64,000 nt of DNA from Lysobacter sp. A03 (GCF_000855665.1 NZ_JXSS01000062.1:62001-126000); one strand, 5' to 3'. Counted from the stretch's first letter, positions 36,059 to 45,696 are shown. The notes: generated from the letters alone by a model not told the origin. Program-made: numbers and translations.

Positions 36059-36430
36059 TCAGGGGGATTGGCTGGCGTCGAGGCCGTCGACCACCCGTCG
36101 ACTCTCCCGACCGTGCTCTTCGCCCAACGCGCGGGCTTTCTCGCCGAGCCAGCGGTCCGCGCTGTCCTTGCCATCGTCGGCCAGGCGCTGCTTGTACTCG
36201 GGCATGATCCGGGCCAGCGCCTGCTCGAGCGACTCGCGTTGCTCGCCTACATGGCGGATAAGGGCGGACTCGTCGTCGGCATTGATGCCGCCGTCGCCCT
36301 TGAGCTCCTCGATGCGGCCGATCCATTCGCGGTTGTCACCGTCGCCGGGAGCGGGCCGGTCAGCGGCAACCGCGGGGGCTGACGCCACCGCGGTCGTGAT
36401 GTCGAATGGTGGCAGTTGGTCAGCTGCCAT
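36059..36430 (-). CDS. Unknown helical protein, paralogue of the neighbouring T3SS-linked gene
   Basis: A 123-residue acidic protein. The first 30 residues are Pro/Ala-rich; then REWIGRIEELKGDGGINADD, SALIRHVGEQ, SLEQALARIMPEYKQRLADD and SADRWLGEKARAL form a helical domain that aligns with the C-terminal half of the 156-residue protein downstream (shared W, L, ADDE/DETD, LxRxx, SLxxxA, SAxxWL positions). The start at 36430 overlaps the previous gene by 11 bases. A longer frame to 36550 would run through that gene and is not used. Function unknown. Confidence 0.62.
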   Translation of the reverse strand: MAADQLPPFDITTAVASAPAVAADRPAPGDGDNREWIGRIEELKGDGGINADDESALIRHVGEQRESLEQALARIMPEYKQRLADDGKDSADRWLGEKARALGEEHGRESRRVVDGLDASQSP

Positions 36431-36644
36431 AGCCGTCGGCGAAACCTGACGAGTAGGCGGCGCTGAAGTACTGGCTGACGTCGGTCGGGATGTTGGCGCG
36501 GCTGAAGGCGGCCGAGATGGCCTGGTCGAACACGTCGCCGATGATGTCACCGACGATGTTGCCGATCATGCCGCCCAAGGGGCCGCCGATCGCGGTGCCA
36601 ACCATTTTGCTGACGGATTGAACAATGTCACCGATCAAGGACAT
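36420..36644 (-). CDS. Small Gly-rich hydrophobic protein, T3SS-linked
   Basis: A 74-residue protein with a glycine-zipper-like stretch, VGTAIGGPLGGMIGNIVGDIIGDVF, followed by a polar tail rich in Ser, Ala and Tyr ending GYGS. Such a stretch could insert in or cross membranes or pack as helices. GGAG lies 7 bases before the ATG at 36644, so the gene is well supported despite its size. It follows sctP by 127 bases. It could be a secreted pore-related or regulatory protein; I recognise no family. Confidence 0.6.
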   Translation of the reverse strand: MSLIGDIVQSVSKMVGTAIGGPLGGMIGNIVGDIIGDVFDQAISAAFSRANIPTDVSQYFSAAYSSGFADGYGS

Positions 36645-36771
36645 GGGGATTCTCCGGTTGCTGGGAAGAGTGGTGCTGGATGGTTCAGGTTCAAGTATCC
36701 GCACCGACTCGCCGTTTGGTATTGGGGCTGACCCCACCTAGGTATTGCCCGAGGGTGCCGGCCCGCGTCCC

Positions 36772-37431
36772 TCACTCGGTGAGGCGGGGATCGATGGTGA
36801 GGGCGCCCAGTCCGCGCTGGGCAAAGCGTTCGCTGAGCGCGCTGCCTGCCTGCTGGATCGCGTCAAAACTGTCTCGCGAACGCACGTCGGCGCGGAGGAG
36901 CCAGCCGTCCGATGTTCGGCTCAAAAGCAGGTCCGTGCCGGCCAGCGTGCTGTCGGCCATGCGCAGCAGCACCTGGCCATCGTCGCTGCTTGCCGAGCCC
37001 TCGCTGACGGCGAGCTGGCGGACGTGGCGCTCAAGCAATTCTGCGAAGGCCGTGGAGTTGACTGGAGGTGCCGGGAGCGCGCTGGCGGTTCCGGAAACCT
37101 GGTGGGGGGGGTTCTGGCCCTGCCATATCGCCGCGACTGCGGCCGGCGGCAACGATTCGGCGGACACCTTGCCCAGATCGCGAACGGCGGTCGTGTCCTG
37201 CTGACTGGGGAAGCTGCGGTGGATGCGCTCGCCCGCCAGTTCTTCACCCTTGCGAGCGGCAGCCTGGGAGTCACCCTGGCCCTTGAGCTGTCCCTCGCGC
37301 ATCAGGTGCTGGAACCGCTGCCGGTCCGCCGGGTCGACCGCGCGCTGAGGATCGCGCGTGGCGTCGCGATTGCGGGAGTTGTCGATGCTGTTGGAGGAGG
37401 GCGCGGACGCACTGTCGCGGATGATGCTCAT
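36772..37431 (-). CDS. sctP: T3SS needle-length / substrate-switch protein SctP-like
   Basis: A 219-residue protein. The first 130 residues are polar and low in structure (Gln, Arg, Ser, Asp). The C-terminal domain (LLRMADSTLAGTDLLLSRTS, GWLLRADVRSRDSFDAI, LSERFAQRGLGALTIDPR) has the layout of the specificity-switch domain of YscP/HrpP/FliK proteins. Assignment rests on this pattern and on position directly after sctO, where sctP normally lies. It would act as molecular ruler and switch export from needle subunits to later substrates by contact with SctU. Confidence 0.7.
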   Translation of the reverse strand: MSIIRDSASAPSSNSIDNSRNRDATRDPQRAVDPADRQRFQHLMREGQLKGQGDSQAAARKGEELAGERIHRSFPSQQDTTAVRDLGKVSAESLPPAAVAAIWQGQNPPHQVSGTASALPAPPVNSTAFAELLERHVRQLAVSEGSASSDDGQVLLRMADSTLAGTDLLLSRTSDGWLLRADVRSRDSFDAIQQAGSALSERFAQRGLGALTIDPRLTE

Positions 37432-37439
37432 GGCATACC

Positions 37440-37928
37440 TCAGTGGAAAGCGTTGGGAGTTGTGCGGCGGTGCAGCAGTTCAGCCGACGCGAGTTCTTCC
37501 TGGCGCAGTTCATTGGCGTGCTGTTCTTCGCGCCACAGGTCCTTGCGCTTCTTCAGCGCATCTTCGCGGGCCTTGACGCGGAAAAACGCCTCGCGGACCT
37601 TTTGCAGTTCCGCCTCGGCTTCGGTCAGCAACTGCTGCGCCCGGAGCAACTGCTGATGAGCCAGTTCCGTCTGCTGCTGCAGCAGTTCGATATGGGCCTC
37701 CCGCTGTGCCAGCGCAGTCGGCCAGGCAATACCCGCCGGCGGCGGATCCAGCAGTTGCCGGCGCTGGCGCGCGCGCTCCTCGCCCAATGCCTGGATGTGG
37801 CGCTCGATCTCCACGCAGGCCGCGCGTTTCGCCGCGACTTCGCGCTGGTGCTGGAGAACCAGTTGCTGCGCTGCCTGGGTGCGGTGCTCGCGCAGGCGGA
37901 TGAGCGTCGCAAGTGGATAGCGCTTCAT
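37440..37928 (-). CDS. sctO: T3SS central stalk protein SctO
   Basis: A 162-residue protein that is nearly all charged coiled coil (Gln, Arg, Glu, Ala), starting [22 protein letters not shown], like YscO/FliJ. SctO contacts the SctN hexamer as a central stalk and links it to the SctV ring. Its start overlaps the sctN stop by 4 bases, the conserved sctN-sctO order. Sequence is weakly conserved in this family; position and coiled-coil nature carry the call. Confidence 0.85.
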   Translation of the reverse strand: MKRYPLATLIRLREHRTQAAQQLVLQHQREVAAKRAACVEIERHIQALGEERARQRRQLLDPPPAGIAWPTALAQREAHIELLQQQTELAHQQLLRAQQLLTEAEAELQKVREAFFRVKAREDALKKRKDLWREEQHANELRQEELASAELLHRRTTPNAFH

Positions 37929-39262
37929 GGGAACAGTCTCCGCAGCGCGTCGGCGGAACGTTCGAACGGCACCAGCTCGGTGGCCGGCTGTTGCAGCAGG
38001 CGGCGTATGGGTTCAATGCGGTCGATGGCGATGTCCGCCTCTGGATCGGTACCGCGCTGATACTCGCCCAGCTGCAGCAGCAGTTCGATGTCCTGGTACT
38101 TGGCCAGATACTTTCGCAGCTGTCCGGCGGCGTGCTGGTGGGTGCGATCGACCACGCGGGGCATCGTCCGGCTCAGGCTGCCGAGCACATCGATGGCCGG
38201 GTAGTGGTACGCGGCCGCAAGCTTGCGTGAGAGAACCACGTGGCCGTCGAGAATCGAGCGGACCTCCTCGGCGATCGGGTCGCTGCCGTCCTCGTCTTCC
38301 ATCAACACCGTGTAGAACGCGGTGATGCTGCCCTTGTCGTTGTTGCCGGCACGTTCGAACAGCCCCGGCAGGGCGCTGAACACCGAGGGTGGATAGCCGC
38401 GTCGGGCGGGAGGTTCGCCGACCGCCAGTCCGACATCGCGCAGGGCGCGCGCGAAGCGGGTTACCGAGTCGAGCAGCAGCAGCACGCGCTGGCCGCGATC
38501 GCGGAAGTGCTCGGCGATCGCGGTGGCGACCCACGCCGCGCGACTGCGTTCCAGCGCAGGCCGGTCGGATGTGGCGACGATGACAACCGACCGCGCCAGG
38601 CCTTCGGCGCCCAGGTTGTCAAGGATGAATTCGTTGACCTCTCGGCCGCGTTCGCCGACCAGGGCAATGATGTTGACGTCGGCATCGCCGCCGCGCGCGA
38701 GCATGCCCAGCAGCGTGCTCTTGCCTCCGCCTGCGACGGCGAAGATGCCGAGGCGCTGGCCCTCGCCAACGCTCATGACGCTGTCGATCGCGCGCACGCC
38801 GGTGGAAAACGGCCGGTCGATCAGCTTGCGCGACAGGGGGTTGGGTGAGCTTGCGTAGATGGGTGCGGGCACGCCACCGCTGATCGGTCCGAGGCCATCG
38901 ATCGGGTTGCCGTGGGCATCCAGGACGCGACCCAGCAGGCCATCACCGGCGAGCACGGTGGCCTGGCGTCCCGTCGCATAGACCTCCGTGGTCGCAGACA
39001 CCCCGTCCAGCGCGCCCAGCGGGGTCAGCAGAGTGTGCTGGCGGGAAACCCCCACGACCTCGGCGGCGAGATGGAAATCGGCCGGGCCTTCATGCGGTGG
39101 ATTGCGCAGTTCGCACAACTCGCCGATCGCTGCTTTCAGGCCGGTTGCGCGGATCAGGGTGCCATAGGCTTCGGCGACCTTGTCGACGCGCTCGACGGTG
39201 CGCGCGCGGTTCAGGGCGCCGGCAAGCAGCGCGTCCTGCTCGTTGCCCAGCAGCGCGTTCAT
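37925..39262 (-). CDS. sctN: T3SS ATPase SctN
   Basis: A 445-residue ATPase related to F1 beta subunits and FliI. Walker A is AVAGGGKST (residues 175-183), the Walker B region is [14 protein letters not shown], and [14 protein letters not shown] and SRTMPRVV are family hallmarks. The hexamer sits under the export gate and unfolds or dechaperones substrates. It is tied by 4-base overlaps to sctL upstream and sctO downstream. Confidence 0.97.
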   Translation of the reverse strand: MNALLGNEQDALLAGALNRARTVERVDKVAEAYGTLIRATGLKAAIGELCELRNPPHEGPADFHLAAEVVGVSRQHTLLTPLGALDGVSATTEVYATGRQATVLAGDGLLGRVLDAHGNPIDGLGPISGGVPAPIYASSPNPLSRKLIDRPFSTGVRAIDSVMSVGEGQRLGIFAVAGGGKSTLLGMLARGGDADVNIIALVGERGREVNEFILDNLGAEGLARSVVIVATSDRPALERSRAAWVATAIAEHFRDRGQRVLLLLDSVTRFARALRDVGLAVGEPPARRGYPPSVFSALPGLFERAGNNDKGSITAFYTVLMEDEDGSDPIAEEVRSILDGHVVLSRKLAAAYHYPAIDVLGSLSRTMPRVVDRTHQHAAGQLRKYLAKYQDIELLLQLGEYQRGTDPEADIAIDRIEPIRRLLQQPATELVPFERSADALRRLFP

Positions 39263-40005
39263 GTGGAATCCCCGCGCGAGCCGTCGGCGCTTCCATCCGT
39301 CCCACCGGTTTCCGGCTCGCCATCGGGATCCACCGCCGGTGTGTGTGCCGCCAGCGCGGAGCGGATCGCTTCAATCTGCTGGGCGATCCCGGCGCGCACC
39401 TGTCCCGCCTCGGACACCACGACGCAGCTGAGCGGATCCAGGCTCTCGTCATCCACCAACTCGATCACACCAACGGCCGGGTGTGCTTGGCGCACGGCGC
39501 CAAGACCGGCGGTCACCGATTCGCGTACCGATGGATGCACCCGGATCAGCAGGAACTGTTCGGCCTGTGCAGCCTCGACGGCCTCCATGACCAGCGAGGG
39601 CGCAACCTGGGCCGGATCGAATCCTGGCGCCAGGCGCGCGACGATCGCGCAGGCGAGATCGATCACACGATGCTGGGCCTCGCCGAGAACACGGGCGCGG
39701 CGCTCATTGAGTGAGGCGAGCTGCTCGGTCATCTGGGTCTGGGCGCGGGCGATGCCTTCGGCGTAACCAGCGGCGGCGGCCTCCTTGCGCGCGTGTTCGA
39801 TCTGCTCGCTGGCTTGCGCGTGCAAGGCGTTGACCTGCTCGACCACGGCATCGACGTCGGCCAGGCGTTCCCAGGAATCCGGGGGCACGATATTGCCCGC
39901 GAGCACGCGCTCGAAACGACCCGCCTCCATGACGCCGACACCCCCATGCGGCGCAGTGGCCGAGGGTGCCGTGGAAACTGTGCTGGAGTGATCGTCTGAA
40001 CGCAT
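39259..40005 (-). CDS. sctL: T3SS ATPase regulator/stator SctL
   Basis: A 248-residue FliH/YscL-type protein. A variable N terminus leads into a long helix ([22 protein letters not shown], then [18 protein letters not shown]), and the C-terminal V-ATPase-E-like domain has [16 protein letters not shown] and [20 protein letters not shown]. It links SctN to SctQ in the sorting platform. I chose the ATG at 40005; a frame reaching 40140 would overlap sctK by 100 bases. sctN begins inside its last 4 bases. Confidence 0.9.
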   Translation of the reverse strand: MRSDDHSSTVSTAPSATAPHGGVGVMEAGRFERVLAGNIVPPDSWERLADVDAVVEQVNALHAQASEQIEHARKEAAAAGYAEGIARAQTQMTEQLASLNERRARVLGEAQHRVIDLACAIVARLAPGFDPAQVAPSLVMEAVEAAQAEQFLLIRVHPSVRESVTAGLGAVRQAHPAVGVIELVDDESLDPLSCVVVSEAGQVRAGIAQQIEAIRSALAAHTPAVDPDGEPETGGTDGSADGSRGDST

Positions 40006-40040
40006 GGTGTCGATATCTGCTGCTTCGGTTCGGGGAGGAG

Positions 40041-40658
40041 TCAATTGCCCGCGTGGACGGAGTAAAGCTGCTGCACCGCCGAGGGCGGCAGGTGCGTTGG
40101 GGGCAGCGTCTGGTCGCGTGGATGCAGCAGCGCAAGCCACTCGGTGAATGCAGGATCCCGAGGATGAGCCCAGGCGCGAAGTTCCGAGCAGCCGTGGCGG
40201 TCGAACAGCGACTGCAGCCCAGGCGTGGGATCGGTTTCCTCAAGCGCGGTGTGCATCGCCTGTTGCAACCGGACCTGTACCTCGCGCGGTACCTCGCCAT
40301 CCCAGACATTGCGATCCAGCGCCAGCAGGTAGCGCTTGTCCAACGCCAGCTTGAGGCGGCGCACCGGCTCGCGGCCGACCTCGGAACGGATTGCTGGCGC
40401 GAAAGCGAGAACGCCGATGTTGCGCACCAGCGAGCGGAGCTTTTCCGGTGTCCAGCGCGCTACGACACGATCCAGCGCAGGCTTCGGGGAGGGCGCCAGC
40501 AGCGTTGAGGCCGCGCCGCGGGCGAGCGTGCGCGCAAGCAGGCGACGTCCCAGCGGACTGGTGCGCGCCGCGACAAGCAATGTGGAATCAAAGTCGTCCA
40601 GCCAGCTGGCGTCGGTACCTTCAATCACCGTCTGCAAGCCGGGCGCCGTTTCCATCAA
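40041..40658 (-). CDS. sctK: T3SS sorting platform protein SctK-like
   Basis: A 205-residue basic cytoplasmic protein. Its sequence is poorly conserved, as usual for YscK/HrpB4/OrgA; visible features are RRLKLALDKRYLLALDRNVW and a CSELRAWAHPRDPAFTEWL segment typical of the region in SctK proteins. The position between sctJ (4-base overlap) and sctL is the standard one and is the main support. SctK connects the SctQ pods to the SctD ring. Confidence 0.78.
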   Translation of the reverse strand: MMETAPGLQTVIEGTDASWLDDFDSTLLVAARTSPLGRRLLARTLARGAASTLLAPSPKPALDRVVARWTPEKLRSLVRNIGVLAFAPAIRSEVGREPVRRLKLALDKRYLLALDRNVWDGEVPREVQVRLQQAMHTALEETDPTPGLQSLFDRHGCSELRAWAHPRDPAFTEWLALLHPRDQTLPPTHLPPSAVQQLYSVHAGN

Positions 40659-41431
40659 TCACTCCAGGCCGGCGGCTTTGCCTCGGCCGCTGGGCTGAGA
40701 CGCGCACGCAGCTTTCCGCGGAATGCGATGCCCAAGCCGAGCAGGGCGGCAAGCACGACGGCGACCACGGCAAGCGGCCCCATGGACGACATCGCAACCG
40801 GGGCGCTGGTCTGCTGGTCAGCCGCACCCGGGGCCGCGATGGTGAAGAACTTGATGGTGACCTTGTTGACGTCCGCCAGTCCTTCAACGCTGTCCTTGAT
40901 GAAGACCTTCAGGTCGGTTTCGCGGTCGCGCAGCTTCGCGCCGGGGCGCTCGAAGATGATCACCGATGCCGAGGAGTCGTTGTCCCGGCCCCCCAGCGGA
41001 TCCGGTGGCGGCAGGGCGATATGCACGCGGGCTTCCACGACGCCGTCGATCCGCGACAAGGTCCGCCCGATCTCCTGCTGGAGCCCGTCCATGTACCGGG
41101 CGCGCTCATCCATCGCCGAAGACACGAAACCTTCCTTCTTGAAGATCTCGCCCATCGAGCGGTAACTGGCGTGGGGCAGGCCCTGCGAGTTGAGCACCTG
41201 CATCGCATACGGGAAGTCGCCCCGGTTGACGCGCACTTCCCAACCCTTCTTGCTGGAGGAGGGCATTTTTTCCGAGGACACGCCGGACCCGAGCAGCGCC
41301 GCCATGACCTGGTTGGCCTGTTGCTCATCCAGCTCGTTGTAGAGCGTTACCCGGTTGCAGGCGGCCAGCAACAGGCAGGCCAGAATGATGCAGGTGATGC
41401 GCCACGGGAACGCCCGGTTGGGAAGGTTCAT
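40655..41431 (-). CDS. sctJ: T3SS inner-membrane ring lipoprotein SctJ
   Basis: A 258-residue lipoprotein. The signal peptide ends in a lipobox LLAAC with lipid-modified Cys25. Then follow the two ring-building domains (TLYNELDEQQANQVMAALL, WEVRVNRGDFPYAMQVLNS; ERARYMDGLQQEIGRTLSRIDGVVEARVHIALP) and one C-terminal membrane segment (about residues 215-238). This is the PrgK/YscJ family, homologous to flagellar FliF; the lipobox separates it from FliF. It forms the inner ring together with SctD. Confidence 0.97.
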   Translation of the reverse strand: MNLPNRAFPWRITCIILACLLLAACNRVTLYNELDEQQANQVMAALLGSGVSSEKMPSSSKKGWEVRVNRGDFPYAMQVLNSQGLPHASYRSMGEIFKKEGFVSSAMDERARYMDGLQQEIGRTLSRIDGVVEARVHIALPPPDPLGGRDNDSSASVIIFERPGAKLRDRETDLKVFIKDSVEGLADVNKVTIKFFTIAAPGAADQQTSAPVAMSSMGPLAVVAVVLAALLGLGIAFRGKLRARLSPAAEAKPPAWSD

Positions 41432-41443
41432 GCGTGCTCCTGG

Positions 41444-41878
41444 TTACGACTGCTGACGGAACAATTGCTGGATGCCGTCAGAGGAACGGTTGGCAACGTT
41501 GGAGGTCAATTGCGCGGTGAAGAGGAACTGGTGGCTGCGCATGGTGAGCTGGATCATCTCGCCCGGGGTGAGATCGGCGCCGTTCGCAGTCAGGATCTGC
41601 GACATCGACTCGATCTTGTCCGCGCCTCCGTTGAGGCCGTCGAGCGCGCCCAGTACCGCACGCGTTCCCTGCGATGGCTCCGATGCGGTCGTCGGCGCCA
41701 CCGGGGCTGGAGCGTTGGCATTGGGCGCGGCGCCGGTGCGCTCCATCGTCGCGGCGAAATCACGCACGTCGAACGGCGTGGCCTGCGCTTGCGACGTTTG
41801 CGGCTGTTGGGCGGGTGACAGCCCTCCAGCGCCGGTTTTGGCGGCGTCCAGCGCCGATACCTGGATTGCTTCGATCAT
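41444..41878 (-). CDS. sctI: T3SS inner rod protein SctI
   Basis: A 144-residue protein. The C-terminal part, LTPGEMIQLTMRSHQFLFTA followed by QLTSNVANRSSDGIQQLFRQ, matches the YscI/HrpB inner-rod pattern; the N-terminal half is a variable Pro/Ala/Gln-rich linker. SctI joins the export apparatus to the needle and is itself exported. It lies between sctF and sctJ, the usual order. Confidence 0.88.
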   Translation of the reverse strand: MIEAIQVSALDAAKTGAGGLSPAQQPQTSQAQATPFDVRDFAATMERTGAAPNANAPAPVAPTTASEPSQGTRAVLGALDGLNGGADKIESMSQILTANGADLTPGEMIQLTMRSHQFLFTAQLTSNVANRSSDGIQQLFRQQS

Positions 41879-41904
41879 GATCGTGTCCTCGCGAAGGTTC
41901 GGAA

Positions 41905-42228
41905 TTACTGGCGCTTGCCGAGCGTTTCCAGCGCGTGGCCGACGGCGTTCTGCGAGGTCGCCGCGTTGTTGGACATGAACTGCATGCGCAGGCTCTCGGC
42001 GGTCAGCTGGACCATGTTGGAGGGCTGGTCGCCGCCGGATGCGATGGCGTCGGACAGCTGCGTGACGCGCGCTGCCTGGCCGTCAAGCGTCTGGCCCCAC
42101 GCGCGGGACATCGCCTCGTACCAGCTGCCGCTGTCACCTGAGGACACCTGGCTGCGCGTGCTGCCGCTGCTCGCGGTAGCGATGAAGGTGGTGACGGGCG
42201 CGTTCGGATCGTTGGCATTGATGCTCAT
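41905..42228 (-). CDS. sctF: T3SS needle protein SctF-like
   Basis: A 107-residue protein. The N-terminal 35 residues are polar and Ser/Thr-rich; the rest is two helices joined by SGGDQPSNMVQL, ending LRMQFMSNNAATSQNAVGHALETLGKRQ, which fits the helix-PxxP/N-turn-helix plan of needle subunits (YscF, PrgI). It is somewhat longer than most needle proteins (about 80 residues). Support comes from this plan and from its place just before sctI. ATG is preceded by AGGAGA. Confidence 0.72.
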   Translation of the reverse strand: MSINANDPNAPVTTFIATASSGSTRSQVSSGDSGSWYEAMSRAWGQTLDGQAARVTQLSDAIASGGDQPSNMVQLTAESLRMQFMSNNAATSQNAVGHALETLGKRQ

Positions 42229-42257
42229 GAGCTTTCTCCTTGATTCCCGGGACGGGT

Positions 42258-43640
42258 TTACATCCGGTTGGTGCGTGGATTGGCGGCAACGAATTGCCTT
42301 GCGACTGCATCGGACGGGCGGCTTTCCTGCGTCTTCTTCCCATCTTCCGCGGGGGAAGCTTGGGAACCCTTGCTGCCGGAACGCCCGGCCTTGGCGACAC
42401 CGCGCGTGTTTTCATCGCCTGACACGCCTGCCGCGGCGGGTTCATCGACCTCGACCGGCGGGTCGGGTTTGACCTGGTCGACCTTGCCGTCGACCAGCGC
42501 CCACGCCGATTTGCCGATGGCAACCAGCGTGCCGCGATCATCGGGAAGCTCGGCGCCCACCGCGTAGCGCGTACCGTCGGCGGCGAGGACATAGGAATCG
42601 TCACCACCGACGATCGACACGATGCGGGTCCGTTCGACGGGCACCGTGGCGCGCTGGGCTGACCTGGCGTCGTCGTCAGCGTAGTTGCGCGGAATCACCC
42701 GGTTGATACCGGTGACGTCGATCATCGCGCGTGAGGTCGCGGCCGCCCGCAGCTTGTCCTGGTCCTCGAAACGTCCGCTCACCTCAACGTCGCCGTTGCC
42801 CAGATAGCGGGTGCGCGCGGTGATGCCCTGGCTGCGCAGGACCTCGGCGACGTCCGCGGCGACGTCATCGCCTGTGCGCAGGTTGAGTCGGATGGGTATT
42901 GCGTTCGACTCCACATGCTGCTGGATGCGCGTGCGCGAGATGCTGTCGGGCACCGTTCCGGTCAGTACCGTCATGCCCGCGTCGTTGGTGGATACCGTGT
43001 TGTCGCCGATGTCGTAGGCGGTGACCAGCGCGGCCACCTGGTCTTCGATGCTCGGAGCGGGTTCTGCGGCGGGACGTACCGACGCGTAGATACCGGCGGA
43101 GACCAGCGAAAGCACGGCCAGTCCGGCCAGTGTCCTGGACAGCCCGGGGCGCACCGCGCGACGCGCATTTAACGGCGCCTGCTCGACTTCATCAAGGCCG
43201 TCGGCAGGCATCCACTTTGGATCGCTGGCATCACCCACGGCAAAGCTCGCATCGCCCAATCGAACCGGGGCGCCAAGCTGCAACTCGATGGGGTCGCCTG
43301 GGTACAGCGGGTCACCGGCGAAACCGGCCGGTGCATCGATCGCCCGCAGTGCCAGTGAGTCGCCGTTGCGCAGCAGCATGGCGTGGTGTGGGGCGACGCC
43401 GTCATCGGAAAGCACGATGTCGCAGTCCTCGCCGCTGCCGACCAGCAGCATTTCCTGATCCGCCAGGACCCGGCTGGCGCCTATGTGGAGGCCGGCAAGA
43501 ATACGCAGGACCAGTTTGGTCGTTGTCGGATTCGCCGTGGCGATCTTGTCTTCAGTCCCAGCCGCGGTTGCCGCTGTCTTTGGAGCCGACTCCGGCGTAG
43601 CCGAGGTCTGCTCTGGATCGGGGACGATGTCGTCGATCAT
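42258..43640 (-). CDS. sctD: T3SS outer inner-membrane ring protein SctD
   Basis: A 460-residue protein. A cytoplasmic FHA-like domain (about residues 43-136) is followed by a membrane segment (about 169-187), periplasmic ring-building domains with VLTGTVPDSISRTRIQQHV and VEVSGRFEDQ, a late conserved domain (IVSIVGGDDSYVLAADGTRY, residues 340-360), and an unusual 70-residue charged, low-complexity C-terminal tail. AAGGAGA sits 8 bases before the ATG at 43640, which decides the start; a longer frame runs back into sctV. SctD forms the outer inner-membrane ring and normally meets the secretin. Confidence 0.92.
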   Translation of the reverse strand: MIDDIVPDPEQTSATPESAPKTAATAAGTEDKIATANPTTTKLVLRILAGLHIGASRVLADQEMLLVGSGEDCDIVLSDDGVAPHHAMLLRNGDSLALRAIDAPAGFAGDPLYPGDPIELQLGAPVRLGDASFAVGDASDPKWMPADGLDEVEQAPLNARRAVRPGLSRTLAGLAVLSLVSAGIYASVRPAAEPAPSIEDQVAALVTAYDIGDNTVSTNDAGMTVLTGTVPDSISRTRIQQHVESNAIPIRLNLRTGDDVAADVAEVLRSQGITARTRYLGNGDVEVSGRFEDQDKLRAAATSRAMIDVTGINRVIPRNYADDDARSAQRATVPVERTRIVSIVGGDDSYVLAADGTRYAVGAELPDDRGTLVAIGKSAWALVDGKVDQVKPDPPVEVDEPAAAGVSGDENTRGVAKAGRSGSKGSQASPAEDGKKTQESRPSDAVARQFVAANPRTNRM

Positions 43641-43668
43641 TGGAATTTCTCCTTGCATGCGTAACGCG

Positions 43669-45696
43669 TCATGCGTTGATCTGTCCTGCCTGCGAGATTC
43701 GCAGGTCGGCTGCCAATTCCTGGTACGAAAGCACGGGCAACTCGAAGAAATCGTTCTCCAACAGCTTGCGCAAGTGCCTGCGCACGTCCAGTGAACACAG
43801 CAGGACCGGGCGCACGGAGCCACCTTGGCGGGCCAGCTGGGTACGCACTTCGCCGGACAATCGAGCCGCCAGCTCCGGTGCGATGGCGAGTTGACTCGCG
43901 CCACCGGCAACCCGTACGGACTGGCGCAGACGGTCCTCCAGCTCGGGGTGGATCAACAGCACGTGCAGGGTGCGCTCGCCATCGGCATAGCGATCTGCGA
44001 TCTCGCGCTTCAGCGCCACGCGCACGTATTCGGTCAGCAGCACGACGTCCTTTTCGCGCCCGCCCACGTCGGTGATCGCTTCAAACACGTCGCGCAGGTT
44101 GCGCACCGGGATGCCTTCCTCGGCCAGCCGGCGCAGCACGTCGGCCACGCGCTGCGGCGCTACCACGCGCAGCATTTCCTTGACCAGGTCCGGGTAGTCG
44201 CGCTGCATCTTCGCGAACAGGTTGGAGGCCTCCTGGATGCCGATGAAACCACCCAGCCGGCGCTGCAACGCGCGGCGGACGTGCTCGGTCAGCATCTCCA
44301 GCGGAGCAAGCGTGTCCTCGCCCGCGTCGTCCTGCCATTGGCCGGCGAGCGGCGGGTGAAAGCCGGGCAGTGTGGGGGTGTTGTCACCGTTGCTGCGCGC
44401 CGGACGGAAGTGGGCGCCGGTACGTAGCACCCCGTTGGCCATGCGGGCACCGAACGCCGTGAGTTGATACTCACCGTCGCCCAGGGTTGAGTCGACGCGG
44501 GCAGTCGGCGCCGGGACCGGCACGCCGAACTCCTCGCGCAGGCGTTGGCTGATGTGGGTGAGGCCGTCGAGCAGCGGCTGCTTGCCGAACTCCGCGGCCA
44601 GGCTGGGTGAGACCGCAAGCTGCAGCGGTGCAGGCGGAGCAAGATCGTCGATGTCGACCGGTTGCTGGTGGCTCGCCATGGCCTCGTCGGTGACCCGGAA
44701 CGCGCGCCGCAAGAGATCGTTCTGGTGACGGTAGCGCCAGGCGGCGATGGTCAACAGCGTTGCGCCCAACAGACCGAAAACGACGGCCGGGAAGCCGGGC
44801 ACGAGCATCATCAGCAGGGAAAGCACGCCGGTGATGGTCAGCACGCGCGGCTGAGCGGAAATCTGCTTGGAAATCGCGTCGCCCAGGTGGCGGTCGTCCT
44901 CGATGCCGGTGGTACGCGTCACTACCAGGCCCGCCGAGATGGCGGCAAGGATCGCCGGGATCTGTGCCACCAGGCCGTCGCCGATGGTCAGGATGCTGTA
45001 GGTCTGGGTGGCATCGGCCAGCGACATGTCGCGCTGCAACACACCAATCGCCAGACCGCCGAGCAGGTTGATGATGATGATCACGATGCCGGCGATCGCA
45101 TCGCCTTTCACGAATTTCATCGCGCCGTCGAGGCTGCCGTAGAGCTGGCTTTCGGTCTCCAGGTAGCGGCGCTTCTTGCGCGCTTCGTCCTTGTCCAGCA
45201 GTCCGGAGCGCAGGTCCGAGTCGATCGACATCTGCTTGCCGGGCATCGCATCCAGGGTGAAGCGCGCCGCGACTTCGGCCACGCGTTCTGCGCCCTTGGC
45301 GACGACGATGAACTGGACCACGGTAATGATCAGAAACACCACCAGCCCGACCACGAGATTGCCGCCGGCGACCATCGTGCCGAAGGTGTCGATGATGTGG
45401 CCCGCCTCGGCTTCCAGCAGGATCGACTTGGTGATTGCGATCGACAGCGCAAGGCGGAACAGGGTCGTGAGCAGGAGAACGCTGGGAAAGCTGGAAAACG
45501 CGACCGGCGATGGGATGTAGATCGCCAGCAACAGCAGGCCGAACCCGATGGCGATGTTGAATGCGACCAGCGTATCGATCACCGCCATGGGCAACGGCAG
45601 GATCATCAGGCTGATGATCAGCACGGCGGCGAACGCCAGCACGATATCGCTGTAGCCGCCTCGCTTGCGGGGCGCAGCGCCGGCCGGCGCCGCCAT
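43669..45696 (-). CDS. sctV: T3SS major export gate protein SctV
   Basis: A 675-residue member of the FHIPEP family (FlhA/InvA/HrcV). The N-terminal half has about eight membrane segments, with PSPVAFSSFPSVLLLTTLFRLALSIA and the FHIPEP-type GAMKFVKGDAIAGIVI; the C-terminal half forms the cytoplasmic nonameric ring that receives substrates. I chose the ATG at 45696; a TTG at 45720 would add eight residues. No strong ribosome-binding site precedes either. It is first in the reverse-strand operon and sctD follows after 28 bases. Confidence 0.95.
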   Translation of the reverse strand: MAAPAGAAPRKRGGYSDIVLAFAAVLIISLMILPLPMAVIDTLVAFNIAIGFGLLLLAIYIPSPVAFSSFPSVLLLTTLFRLALSIAITKSILLEAEAGHIIDTFGTMVAGGNLVVGLVVFLIITVVQFIVVAKGAERVAEVAARFTLDAMPGKQMSIDSDLRSGLLDKDEARKKRRYLETESQLYGSLDGAMKFVKGDAIAGIVIIIINLLGGLAIGVLQRDMSLADATQTYSILTIGDGLVAQIPAILAAISAGLVVTRTTGIEDDRHLGDAISKQISAQPRVLTITGVLSLLMMLVPGFPAVVFGLLGATLLTIAAWRYRHQNDLLRRAFRVTDEAMASHQQPVDIDDLAPPAPLQLAVSPSLAAEFGKQPLLDGLTHISQRLREEFGVPVPAPTARVDSTLGDGEYQLTAFGARMANGVLRTGAHFRPARSNGDNTPTLPGFHPPLAGQWQDDAGEDTLAPLEMLTEHVRRALQRRLGGFIGIQEASNLFAKMQRDYPDLVKEMLRVVAPQRVADVLRRLAEEGIPVRNLRDVFEAITDVGGREKDVVLLTEYVRVALKREIADRYADGERTLHVLLIHPELEDRLRQSVRVAGGASQLAIAPELAARLSGEVRTQLARQGGSVRPVLLCSLDVRRHLRKLLENDFFELPVLSYQELAADLRISQAGQINA

